NCBI GenBank assembly: GCA_000803105.1
Contig: JTDA01000010.1
Coordinates: forward strand, 1-64,000
DNA: 64,000 nt
Origin: Coprobacter secundus
GTDB taxonomy: Bacteria; Bacteroidota; Bacteroidia; Bacteroidales; Coprobacteraceae
Direction: 5' to 3'
Shown: positions 37,151 through 45,029 of the stretch, piece by piece
Layout: every line of letters starts with the position of its first letter
How positions within the stretch are numbered: the stretch's first letter is position 1
The notes under the pieces: generated by a model
Told to the model about the DNA's origin: nothing
The model's input: only the letters and a program-made list of their open reading frames with translations
Database searches by the model: none
Translations under genes and position numbers: made by a program

Positions 37151-40100
37151 TTAGAAGTTAAGGTTAAGACCGAACGAAAATACCCGCTGCATGGGGTGAA
37201 CCAAACCAAGGCCTTCGGGATCGACATTTTTACTCAACTTTGTAAACTCAGCTACATTTTCACCGCTGAAATAAAATCTTATCTGGTCTATTTTTATCTT
37301 GCGAGTAAGATTTTGCGGGAGAGAGTATCCGAAAGTTATATTCTTGATTCTCATATAAGCAGCATTCTGCAAGTAGCGGGTCTGCGGAATACTCATATCT
37401 CCGTCTGTCTCGGCCGTATAGGATTTCAAACGAGGGAAATACCCGTCCGGATTTTCCGGAGTCCAATGGTCAAGATTGTTGGTATACACATCGGACCACG
37501 GTGCACGGTAAATACCGAAGAATGTAAACACATTGGGATACCAGTCTTTTTTGCCCACGCCTTGCAGCAAAATTCTGAAATCGAATCCGTTCCATGCGGC
37601 ATTAATATCGGCACCGTAACAATATCGGGGGCTCTCGTTTCCTATGACCGAATAGTCTCCGTGGTCGTCAACGGTCCATTTTCCTTTATTGATATACCCG
37701 TCATTATTCAAATCCTTGTATTTCAAGTCACCGGGAGCCAACGGACGGTCACCGGGATAAGCGGTCACTTCCCATTGGTCGGCATGATTTTTAATATCTT
37801 CTTCACTCTGGAAAAATCCCTCTGTCGTCAAACCCAAGATATCTCCCATACGCCATCCCGCATAGTAATCGTCCAACGTACCGGTTTCGTTATTGAACCG
37901 GGTAATTTCGGCCCAAGAATCGGACAGATTGAACTTGACCGAATAGCTGAACGGTTTTGAAGCCAAACTGAACTGGTCTTGCCATCCTAAAGAGATTTCC
38001 CAACCTTGCGTCTTCAAATCGGCTGCGTTTTGACGAGGGGAGGAAACCCCCAAGACGCCCGGAAGCGTTTTGCCGGGTGTCAACATATCAAGAGTATTCC
38101 TTCGATAAACGTCTCCCGAGAAAGTCAGACGGTTTCCAAAAAAAGCCAAATCCAATCCCACATCGATGGTGTTTACCTTTTCCCATGTCAAATCACCGGA
38201 AATCAAATTAGGAGAACCCACACCGATGGGTTTCTTACCATCAATCAAATAGTTACATTCATAAAACGACATATTCGAGATGTATTCATAGTAACCCACA
38301 TTTTGGTTGCCCAACCAACCGTACGAAGCACGAAGTTTTGCCGCATTCATGACATCCTTTATCGGCTGGTAGAATTCCTCATTCGAAATCACCCATGCAG
38401 CCGAGAAGGAAGGGAAGAATCCGAAACGATGGTCTTTCTGGAACCGGGATGTACCGTCGTAACGCCCGTTTGCCTCAAAAATATATCGGTCTCCAAACAT
38501 ATAATTCAAACGATAAAATCCGCTTCGTGTCGCCCAGCTGTAACGGTAATCCGTCAATTCTTTATTTTCACCCGAAGAAACGGCTATACTGGGAGCAGAG
38601 TTACTGATAAGACCGTCTCGCTGGCCGGTGAAATATTGCGCCGACTCCAATTGTTGTTCAAAACCCACCGTGACACCGAGCTCGTGTTTCCCAAACTTCT
38701 TGTTGAAATTCGAGTAAATATTAAACAATGTAAACCGGGAATTATCATGTTCCGTTTTGGCAAAATCGCTCCACCCCAATTCTTTGGGTGCGCTATCGGG
38801 CCCGTCCCTAAAAACAAAATCTTTGTCCGACTCCCAATAATTCTTATGTTTGTTCCAAAACTTAATCGCGAGGTCTCCTTTTACCGACCATACATTCTTA
38901 ATCAGCGAAATATCGAACGAGACTTGCGTCTGTGCCAAAAGTTCTTCTGTCTCGCTCTCTCCTCCCATTTCCGTTCCGGCAATATATTTCGCTCCATTTT
39001 CCGTCCAGCTTCCGTCGGGATTCTTGGGCACCGTCAATGCGTTGGCATTATGGATGTAAGTATACAGCCAACCGCTATCGAGCGAAGAGGGGGCCTTGTA
39101 AGTATAGTAAGTCATCGAAGTATTGTTCGAAATATTCAACCAATCGGTCACTTGATAGCTGACATTGCTTCTTAAATTATACCGGTTAGCTTTATCTGTA
39201 TTATATCTGAGCATACCGCTCTCTCCAAAGTACTCGCCACCTAAATAATAAGATGTCTTGGCCGTAGCACCAGACATGCCGATAGAGTGCGAATGAGAGA
39301 ATCCCGTGTTGCTATACAGTTCGTGAAACCAATCGGTCGCCCCCAAATAAGAATAGCGGTTGGGGTCTTTGGGATTGATCATCACCGGTGAAAGCGATGG
39401 GTCGAGCGAACGCTGCCTGGCATATTCCAACTCTTCCTCGGTATAGAGGTCGTACCACGGCGCCCCCATAATATCTTTGTACGAAGCCTGTATATACGGG
39501 TCTTTCACAACTTCCGGCATACGGCCCAACGTGCGCACGTTCACCGTATTATTAAATGAAAATTTAGTTTTACCTTCTTTTCCTTTTTTCGTCGTTACAA
39601 GAATCACACCAAAGGCAGCACGGGCTCCATAAATAGCTGCCGAAGAAGCGTCTTTCAAGACCGATATACTCTCTATATCGGCACTGTTCATACGAGAGAA
39701 TTCTGCTTCTGCCATCGGAATCCCATCTACCAGAATCAACGGTGAGCCACCGTTGGTAATAGTCGTCGCACCACGAATATTGAAAGAGGGCGTCTGGTTC
39801 AATTGGCCGCCATCGACATTGATATTCAAGTTGGGAACCAATCCTTGCAACATAACTCCGACATTATTGGCAGAACGATTTTCAAGAGTCGTACCGGAGA
39901 CAGCCTCCACCGCACCGCTCAAATTTATCTTTTTCTGTGTTCCATATCCTACCACGACCACTTCGTCCAACTCCCGGTTATTGTCGTCCATAATAATATT
40001 GAAACTATTCTTATCGGCAATGACTACATTCTTATCCTCCATACCCACATAGCGAATACTGAGCACCGTGTTTTCGTCATAATCTCCTTCGATATGGAAA

Positions 40101-40597
40101 TAACCGTCAAGATCGGTCACCGTACCCTGCTGGGTACCCTGTATATGGATACTTGCTCCTACGAGCGGTTCTCCCAAGTTGTCTTTAACATAACCGGTCA
40201 ACTTGCGCTTGCTCTTTTCCTTGCTCCCTTCGGTCTCACGGGAAAGGACAATGTGGTTGCCTTTCATCTTGTAACTGATTTTCTCACCTTTGAACAGTTT
40301 GTCCAGTACGGAAGAGACCGGCTCCGACTTGACTTTAATCGAATATTTCTTTTGGGTATCTACCTGTCCATTAATGATTATAAACAGGTAATTGGTCCGT
40401 GACTCTATGTCATTGAGAATAACTTGAAGGGGAGTGTTCGTACGATTCAAGGTTACTTTGGCATTTTGGGAATATGCGTTAAAGGCACAGACATTCAGCA
40501 TTCCTATAAGGAACAAAAAACGTGTGATTTTCATAAATCTAAATAAAATTATTGAATTAGAGAACCCTTTATTCTCCAACATCAACTTCTTTTTCAT
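37151..40597 (-). CDS. SusC-family TonB-dependent receptor with STN signalling domain
   Basis: 1148 residues; start at 40597, with an alternative at 40534 (MKITRFLFLIGMLN) that gives a shorter signal peptide. Order: signal peptide, STN domain about 48-115 (LNRTNTPLQVILNDIESRTNY, KYSIKVKSEPVSSVLDKLF), carboxypeptidase-D-like domain about 130-205 (LTGYVKDNLGEPLVGASIHI), TonB box EVVVVGYGTQ, plug about 225-340 (IESISVLKDASSAAIYGARA), then a barrel ending FSFGLNLNF. The STN domain is the part that contacts the periplasmic FecR protein, so this receptor both imports and signals ligand arrival to the sigma factor encoded upstream. It is separated from fecR by 128 bases containing an inverted repeat, suggesting its own sigma-dependent promoter. 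Confidence 0.95.
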   Translation of the reverse strand: MKKKLMLENKGFSNSIILFRFMKITRFLFLIGMLNVCAFNAYSQNAKVTLNRTNTPLQVILNDIESRTNYLFIIINGQVDTQKKYSIKVKSEPVSSVLDKLFKGEKISYKMKGNHIVLSRETEGSKEKSKRKLTGYVKDNLGEPLVGASIHIQGTQQGTVTDLDGYFHIEGDYDENTVLSIRYVGMEDKNVVIADKNSFNIIMDDNNRELDEVVVVGYGTQKKINLSGAVEAVSGTTLENRSANNVGVMLQGLVPNLNINVDGGQLNQTPSFNIRGATTITNGGSPLILVDGIPMAEAEFSRMNSADIESISVLKDASSAAIYGARAAFGVILVTTKKGKEGKTKFSFNNTVNVRTLGRMPEVVKDPYIQASYKDIMGAPWYDLYTEEELEYARQRSLDPSLSPVMINPKDPNRYSYLGATDWFHELYSNTGFSHSHSIGMSGATAKTSYYLGGEYFGESGMLRYNTDKANRYNLRSNVSYQVTDWLNISNNTSMTYYTYKAPSSLDSGWLYTYIHNANALTVPKNPDGSWTENGAKYIAGTEMGGESETEELLAQTQVSFDISLIKNVWSVKGDLAIKFWNKHKNYWESDKDFVFRDGPDSAPKELGWSDFAKTEHDNSRFTLFNIYSNFNKKFGKHELGVTVGFEQQLESAQYFTGQRDGLISNSAPSIAVSSGENKELTDYRYSWATRSGFYRLNYMFGDRYIFEANGRYDGTSRFQKDHRFGFFPSFSAAWVISNEEFYQPIKDVMNAAKLRASYGWLGNQNVGYYEYISNMSFYECNYLIDGKKPIGVGSPNLISGDLTWEKVNTIDVGLDLAFFGNRLTFSGDVYRRNTLDMLTPGKTLPGVLGVSSPRQNAADLKTQGWEISLGWQDQFSLASKPFSYSVKFNLSDSWAEITRFNNETGTLDDYYAGWRMGDILGLTTEGFFQSEEDIKNHADQWEVTAYPGDRPLAPGDLKYKDLNNDGYINKGKWTVDDHGDYSVIGNESPRYCYGADINAAWNGFDFRILLQGVGKKDWYPNVFTFFGIYRAPWSDVYTNNLDHWTPENPDGYFPRLKSYTAETDGDMSIPQTRYLQNAAYMRIKNITFGYSLPQNLTRKIKIDQIRFYFSGENVAEFTKLSKNVDPEGLGLVHPMQRVFSFGLNLNF

Positions 40598-40645
40598 ATA
40601 TTTGTGTGTTTTAAGATTAATACGATTGTTGTGTTAATTCTTTAA

Positions 40646-40688
40646 GGGGGAATATTGATATGTTTGGCGACGGTTCGATATTCCCTTT
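40646..40688. repeat. Inverted repeat between fecR and susC
   Basis: Perfect arms GGGAATAT (40648-40655) and ATATTCCC (40678-40685), extendable by A/T pairs outward. It lies about 40 bases beyond the FecR stop and about 50 before the SusC start on the minus strand. It could be a terminator/attenuator ending the sigma-fecR transcript or part of the SusC leader; no U-run is present. Confidence 0.4.
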
Positions 40689-40725
40689 TCTGTACCTCTC
40701 TATGTTTTTTCCATAATATTATCTT

Positions 40726-41658
40726 TTAGTTAATATAAAAAGTTTGTGTCTCAAAATCTTGTCTGAATTCAAACGGGATGTCCACTTGCAACACCCGTAA
40801 AGCATAGTCCAACCCGTCTATACGGCGAAACTTGCCCAAGCAAAAATTATCTTCCAATTCCGGATTTTCAATGATAATGCGGACTCCATATATTTTTTCA
40901 AATTCGCTCATCAAATCACCAAACCGTATATTATTGAAATCGATTATACCCCCGGTCCAACTATAGCTGCCTCGATCGCTCAAAGACTCTTTTTTCAGCG
41001 ACCCGTCGACCAGTGTCGCTTTTTCGTTCGGATTCAACATCAGGCTGCCGATTGCGGTAACCACTTCTACCTTACCTTCGAGCAACGATGTCACGAACCT
41101 GTCTCTCTCTGCATAGGCCTCCACGTTGAATTTCGTCCCCAAGACCCGGACATCTCCTTTAGAAGTTTTCACGACAAAAGGAATATCTTTTTCCTGATGG
41201 GTAACTTGGAAAAAACCCTCTCCATCGATTTCCACCTGCCGCACCTTGCCTGTAAACGCCGTAGGATATCTGAATGTCGTCCCCGAATTAAGATAGACCG
41301 TAGTGCCATCGGCCAACGTCAAGTTCATATACTGCCCCAACGGAACATCGATTTGCGAGACAGACGATACCGTCGTATCCTTAGGGTTCGAAGCAAACCA
41401 CGTCAACAAAACAGCACAGATGAAAACTGCGGCGTACCGGCCGATATGGATAAAATCGATTCGTCTATACCAACCTGTCTTTTTATGAGATTCGAAAGAT
41501 TCCTTCTCCCCAGTCAATATAATAGCCGTATACAGTTTGCGTTCGTTCAACAATTCCCGCATATTCTCCGGTGCAGCCTCTGCCCATTCCCGAATGCTGA
41601 TTCGTTCCGACTCGGAAGCTGTCCCATTAAAAAAACGATATAGCAATTCTCTATCCAT
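40726..41658 (-). CDS. FecR-family anti-sigma factor
   Basis: 310 residues. An N-terminal cytoplasmic part (MDRELLYRFFNGTASESERI, about 1-70) binds the sigma factor; one transmembrane helix about 73-92 (IGRYAAVFICAVLLTWFA); periplasmic FecR domain about 100-200 (VPLGQYMNLTLADGTTVYLN, GEGFFQVTH, VRVLGTKFNVEAY); C-terminal DUF4974-type domain from about 240 (FNNIRFGDLMSEFEKIYGV) that contacts the STN domain of SusC. Release or cleavage on ligand binding frees the sigma factor. Encoded 62 bases after the sigma gene and before the STN-type SusC, the usual Bacteroidota order. Confidence 0.95.
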   Translation of the reverse strand: MDRELLYRFFNGTASESERISIREWAEAAPENMRELLNERKLYTAIILTGEKESFESHKKTGWYRRIDFIHIGRYAAVFICAVLLTWFASNPKDTTVSSVSQIDVPLGQYMNLTLADGTTVYLNSGTTFRYPTAFTGKVRQVEIDGEGFFQVTHQEKDIPFVVKTSKGDVRVLGTKFNVEAYAERDRFVTSLLEGKVEVVTAIGSLMLNPNEKATLVDGSLKKESLSDRGSYSWTGGIIDFNNIRFGDLMSEFEKIYGVRIIIENPELEDNFCLGKFRRIDGLDYALRVLQVDIPFEFRQDFETQTFYIN

Positions 41659-41720
41659 AAATTTATCCTTTACGTATATATAACTAACGAGTATGAAAAT
41701 ACCCTAACAAAAAAGAACGA

Positions 41721-42293
41721 TTATTTTACGAAAAAGTAAAAAAAGACCAATAAATAATCTTTTAGAGCGATACGAAGTACCTTCAAAGCCTTGCTCACAT
41801 GGAATTCGACCGTTTTAATGGAAATATCCAACCGTTCGGATATTTCCCGGTTTGTAAGAGATTCCATACGGCTCAATAGAAAAATCTCCCTTGTCTTTTC
41901 CGGAAGCGACCGAATGGCATCATTTACCAATCGGTGAACCTCCTTCGAAAATATCTCTTGCGGATTACAGGCTTCCAACGATGTAATCTTAAAGTCCAAT
42001 TCCCACTGATATTGGTTCTTTATATTATCGATTACCTCTTGCCTTTTACGGAGATGGGTCAAATGTGTCAGGCACTTATTTTTAAGGGATACCAATATAT
42101 AAGCCGGGATATTGGTGTCTGCCGGCAATTTCCCCCTATTCTCCCAATAGGCTACAAAAGAATCGGTCACAAAATCTTCTGCGATGCTTCTATCACCGAC
42201 ATAAGAAATTGCCAATTTGATAAACGGCTCTCTATATTTTTGGTAAACTTTATCAAAAGTCGAAAATACATCTATCTTATCCAAGCACTCCAT
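41721..42293 (-). CDS. ECF (extracytoplasmic function) RNA polymerase sigma-70 factor
   Basis: 190 residues. Region 2 about 20-85 (YRE-PFIKLAISYVGDRSIAEDFVTDSF, VAYWENRGKL), short linker, region 4 about 125-185 with AIRSLPEKTREIFLLSRM and the helix-turn-helix LTNREISERLDISIKTVEFH. It directs RNA polymerase to promoters of the SusC-SusD operon once FecR lets go. First gene of region 2. Its own promoter was not identified in the 830-base upstream region. Confidence 0.95.
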   Translation of the reverse strand: MECLDKIDVFSTFDKVYQKYREPFIKLAISYVGDRSIAEDFVTDSFVAYWENRGKLPADTNIPAYILVSLKNKCLTHLTHLRKRQEVIDNIKNQYQWELDFKITSLEACNPQEIFSKEVHRLVNDAIRSLPEKTREIFLLSRMESLTNREISERLDISIKTVEFHVSKALKVLRIALKDYLLVFFYFFVK

Positions 42294-43013
42294 AATATCA
42301 TCAAAGGAGTATTCCCCTTATATTAAATAAAACAAAAATCCCTTCTCCTTTGAAATTGACCATTTTACAGACCAGCTTAAAATAATTTTTATATTTCATG
42401 GTATTTAGAAAAAGAATATAGTGCTAAAATATTAAGAATATCTTGAATATACAAGGAAATAATATGACATTCTCGTGAATAATAACAACGTGTATCAAAC
42501 TTATGCAGGAAAAATCAATATGGCAGCAGTTCCCTTTGTATGTTGCCGTAGTGCCTCTCAGCCATTCTATCATACTTTTTTCTCTCCCTTCATAAAAATA
42601 TCCTCTCAGGTATCATGTGGACTGCCACTCAAAAAACAGGCACTACAAGACAATGAGATATTGACTCGTCCTGTTGTATCTCAACTTTGGTAGCACTTCT
42701 CAACGCCCCCCCCCGTTTGTTCCCTCTGAAGGAGGCTTGTAGAAACTCAAAAACAAAATAAATAACTTACATTTTAAAACTCAATACATATATAAATAAA
42801 GAAAAAGGGGGCATTTTCATTCAAAAATACTCTTTGGTGAGGCTCTTTTTGTCACCATACTTATAATCTGTAACTTTTTAAAGATTCGATTTTAGTTTTT
42901 ACACCCTCTCACAAAGAAGGGAAAAATGCACAATAAATTACTCATTATAAAATAACTATGAAATTTTCCTGTAATTTTTTTTTCTGAATAAAAATGAAAT
43001 CAATTGCAAATAT

Positions 43014-43021
43014 TATCTTTG
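43014..43021 (+). promoter_or_regulatory. Candidate -7 promoter box for the DUF47-Pit operon
   Basis: TATCTTTG fits TAnnTTTG. Transcription would start near 43028, leaving a leader of about 100 bases. No good -33 element at the expected distance. Confidence 0.4.
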
Positions 43022-43041
43022 CGGCAAAGATGGTAAGAGCT

Positions 43042-43068
43042 GGCAGACCTGATGGTCGCATGTGCGGA
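43042..43068 (+). other. Two small adjacent hairpins in the DUF47-Pit leader
   Basis: GACCTGATGGTC (four-pair stem, TGAT loop) and CGCATGTGCG (self-complementary) lie next to each other within the predicted leader. They match no riboswitch class that I recognise and could be chance. Confidence 0.25.
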
Positions 43069-43126
43069 AAAATATTCATCAAAGGCTTAAAAACAAGAAA
43101 GAAACATAACTACTGACTTACATTTT

Positions 43127-43774
43127 ATGAAAAATTCATTTTTTAGCAGGTTTACTCCTCAGGAACCCAAATTTTTTCCCATGCTGAATAAACTGTCTGA
43201 AATCGTAGTCGAGTCTTCGGCTCTGCTGGTTGCCGACCTCCGGCATGACGAACCGGACAAACGTGCTGATTATTATAAGCAGATTAAGGAGCTGGAGCGT
43301 AAGGGCGATACCCAGACACATATAATCTTCGACGAGCTGAGCAAGACGTTCATTACTCCTTTTGACAGGGAGGATATTCATAACCTGGCTTCTACAATGG
43401 ATGATGTCATCGATGGAATCAACAGTTGTGCGAAGCGCATCTCTATTTATAACCCCCGCCCTATTTCCCAAAGCGGACAAGAGCTGGGTGCGCTCATTGA
43501 AGAGGGTGCGGGTATTTTGTGCAAGGCAATGAAGGAACTGGAAACTTTCCATAAAAACCCGTCTGCCTTGCGGCAGTATTGCGACAAACTGCATGAGATA
43601 GAGAATCATGCGGATGATGTATATGAGCATTTTGTCACGCAGCTGTTTGAAGAGGAGAAAGACAGCATCGAACTGATAAAGATAAAGGAAATCATGCAGG
43701 AACTGGAAAAGACCACCGATATGGAAGAGCGTGTGGGGAAGATTCTCAGAAGCTTGATTGTAAAATACGTATAA
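43127..43774 (+). CDS. DUF47 (PhoU-like) phosphate transport regulator
   Basis: 215 residues, all-helical, no signal peptide, cytoplasmic. Helical-bundle signatures: LEREGD-type motif as KELERKGDTQTHIIFDEL near 60-80, then TPFDREDIHNLASTMDDVIDGI near 90-110 and a second half with EIENHADDVYEHFV. DUF47 proteins pair with Pit-type low-affinity phosphate transporters and are thought to modulate them. It is 13 bases before the Pit gene. Full length compared with the usual 205-225 residues. Confidence 0.92.
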   Translation: MKNSFFSRFTPQEPKFFPMLNKLSEIVVESSALLVADLRHDEPDKRADYYKQIKELERKGDTQTHIIFDELSKTFITPFDREDIHNLASTMDDVIDGINSCAKRISIYNPRPISQSGQELGALIEEGAGILCKAMKELETFHKNPSALRQYCDKLHEIENHADDVYEHFVTQLFEEEKDSIELIKIKEIMQELEKTTDMEERVGKILRSLIVKYV

Positions 43775-43787
43775 GACGGGGGTACGG

Positions 43788-44804
43788 ATGGAATTATTAG
43801 TGATTATCATCATTCTGGCTTTGGCTTTTGATTATATCAACGGTTTCCATGATGCTGCAAACTCTATTGCTACCATCGTATCGACCAAGGTACTCTCTCC
43901 GTTCCAAGCGGTGTTATGGGCGGCATTGTTCAATTTTGTCGCTTTTTTCATCGCCAAGTATATTATCGGGGGGTTCGGTATAGCCAATACCGTATCGAAA
44001 ACGGTGATAGAGGAGTATATCACTTTGCCGATTATCTTGTCGGGAGTTGTCGCTTCCATCATCTGGAATTTGTATACCTGGTGGAAAGGCATCCCGTCGT
44101 CATCGTCGCATACTCTTATCGGGGGATTTGCCGGTGCTGCCATCATGGCTAACGGTTTCGGTGCCATACAGACCAGTATCATCCTGAAAATCATCGCGTT
44201 TATTTTCCTTGCTCCGCTTATCGGGATGGTGGTTGCTTTCGGGTTTACTTTGCTGGTTCTTCATATCTGCAGGCGTATGCACCCGCATACTGCCGAGTAC
44301 TGGTTCAAGAAATTGCAGCTTGTATCTTCGGCATTGTTCAGCATCGGCCACGGGCTCAACGATTCCCAGAAAGTAATGGGTATCATTGCTGCTGCGATGA
44401 TAGCCGCTCATAGCGAGGGTCTCGGAATGGGCATAAACAGTATCAACGATTTGCCCAACTGGGTCGCTTTTTCCTGTTTTACGGCTATTTCTTTAGGGAC
44501 GATGTCGGGCGGTTGGAAGATTGTAAAAACCATGGGTACAAAAATTACCAAGGTCACTCCGTTAGAAGGTGTCATTGCTGAAACTGCGGGTGCGTTTACA
44601 TTGTACCTGACCGAGTTCCTGAAAATCCCGGTGAGCACGACGCATACGATTACGGGTGCTATTATCGGTGTAGGCGCTACCAAACGGCTTTCTGCGGTAC
44701 GTTGGGGGGTAACGAGAAATCTGATGACTGCATGGGTGCTGACTATCCCGGTGAGTGCATTGCTGGCGGCGATTGTCTATCTGGTCGTATCGCTCTTCTT
44801 ATGA
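43788..44804 (+). CDS. Pit-family inorganic phosphate transporter
   Basis: 338 residues, integral inner-membrane protein with about nine to ten hydrophobic helices. The duplicated PiT signature is visible in the N-terminal half (FDYINGFHDAANSIAT) and in the C-terminal half (IPVSTTHTITGAIIGVGATKR), along with SSSHTLIGGFAGA and GHGLNDSQKVMGII. It moves phosphate (as metal-phosphate) with protons or sodium. Co-transcribed with the DUF47 regulator and closed by a strong terminator 57 bases after the stop. Confidence 0.95.
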   Translation: MELLVIIIILALAFDYINGFHDAANSIATIVSTKVLSPFQAVLWAALFNFVAFFIAKYIIGGFGIANTVSKTVIEEYITLPIILSGVVASIIWNLYTWWKGIPSSSSHTLIGGFAGAAIMANGFGAIQTSIILKIIAFIFLAPLIGMVVAFGFTLLVLHICRRMHPHTAEYWFKKLQLVSSALFSIGHGLNDSQKVMGIIAAAMIAAHSEGLGMGINSINDLPNWVAFSCFTAISLGTMSGGWKIVKTMGTKITKVTPLEGVIAETAGAFTLYLTEFLKIPVSTTHTITGAIIGVGATKRLSAVRWGVTRNLMTAWVLTIPVSALLAAIVYLVVSLFL

Positions 44805-44860
44805 TATGTTGTTATAAATAACAGTCGCCGACCATCAAAACTCCGGCGGCTATATCCGAC

Positions 44861-44906
44861 ACACGCACGACTGCCATTTTTCAAGGGCAGTCGTGCGTGT
44901 CTTTTT
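44861..44906 (+). terminator. Intrinsic terminator of the DUF47-Pit operon
   Basis: Perfect 15-base arms ACACGCACGACTGCC (44861-44875) and GGCAGTCGTGCGTGT (44886-44900) with a short A/T-rich loop, followed by CTTTTTC. It works for the plus strand only; no U-run follows on the minus strand. Confidence 0.88.
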
Positions 44907-45029
44907 CGGCTGGGGAAACCGGCTGCAAAAGATATCCCAACCGCTAAGGACAGTACGATATCAATGCTGCCTGTATATGGCTTGTCATGACCCTTTGTAT
45001 GACCTATATATCCATTTGAGGGATTTCCT

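Larger units (their letters stand above)
42294..43126. other. Long divergent intergenic region between the sigma factor and phosphate genes
   Basis: About 830 bases, mostly AT-rich. It holds a run of nine C (42706-42714), a -7-type promoter box (43014) and a ~100-base leader with two small hairpins before the DUF47 gene. An open frame at 42475-42693 has no family likeness or ribosome-binding site. I see no RNA gene. Confidence 0.5.

Noticed and set aside
42541..42600. Possible fourth copy of the dispersed repeat (AGCCATTCTATCAT, similar to AGCCAGCTATCAT in copy B)
   Set aside because: Similarity is limited to about a dozen bases and lacks the conserved closing block.
42475..42693. A 72-codon plus-strand frame between the sigma factor and DUF47 genes
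   Set aside because: No ribosome-binding site and no family likeness; it runs towards the C9 tract.
43127..44804. Phosphate transporter pair as part of the region 2 glycan locus
   Set aside because: It is on the opposite strand with its own promoter-like box and terminator and is a common housekeeping pair; adjacency alone is weak evidence.
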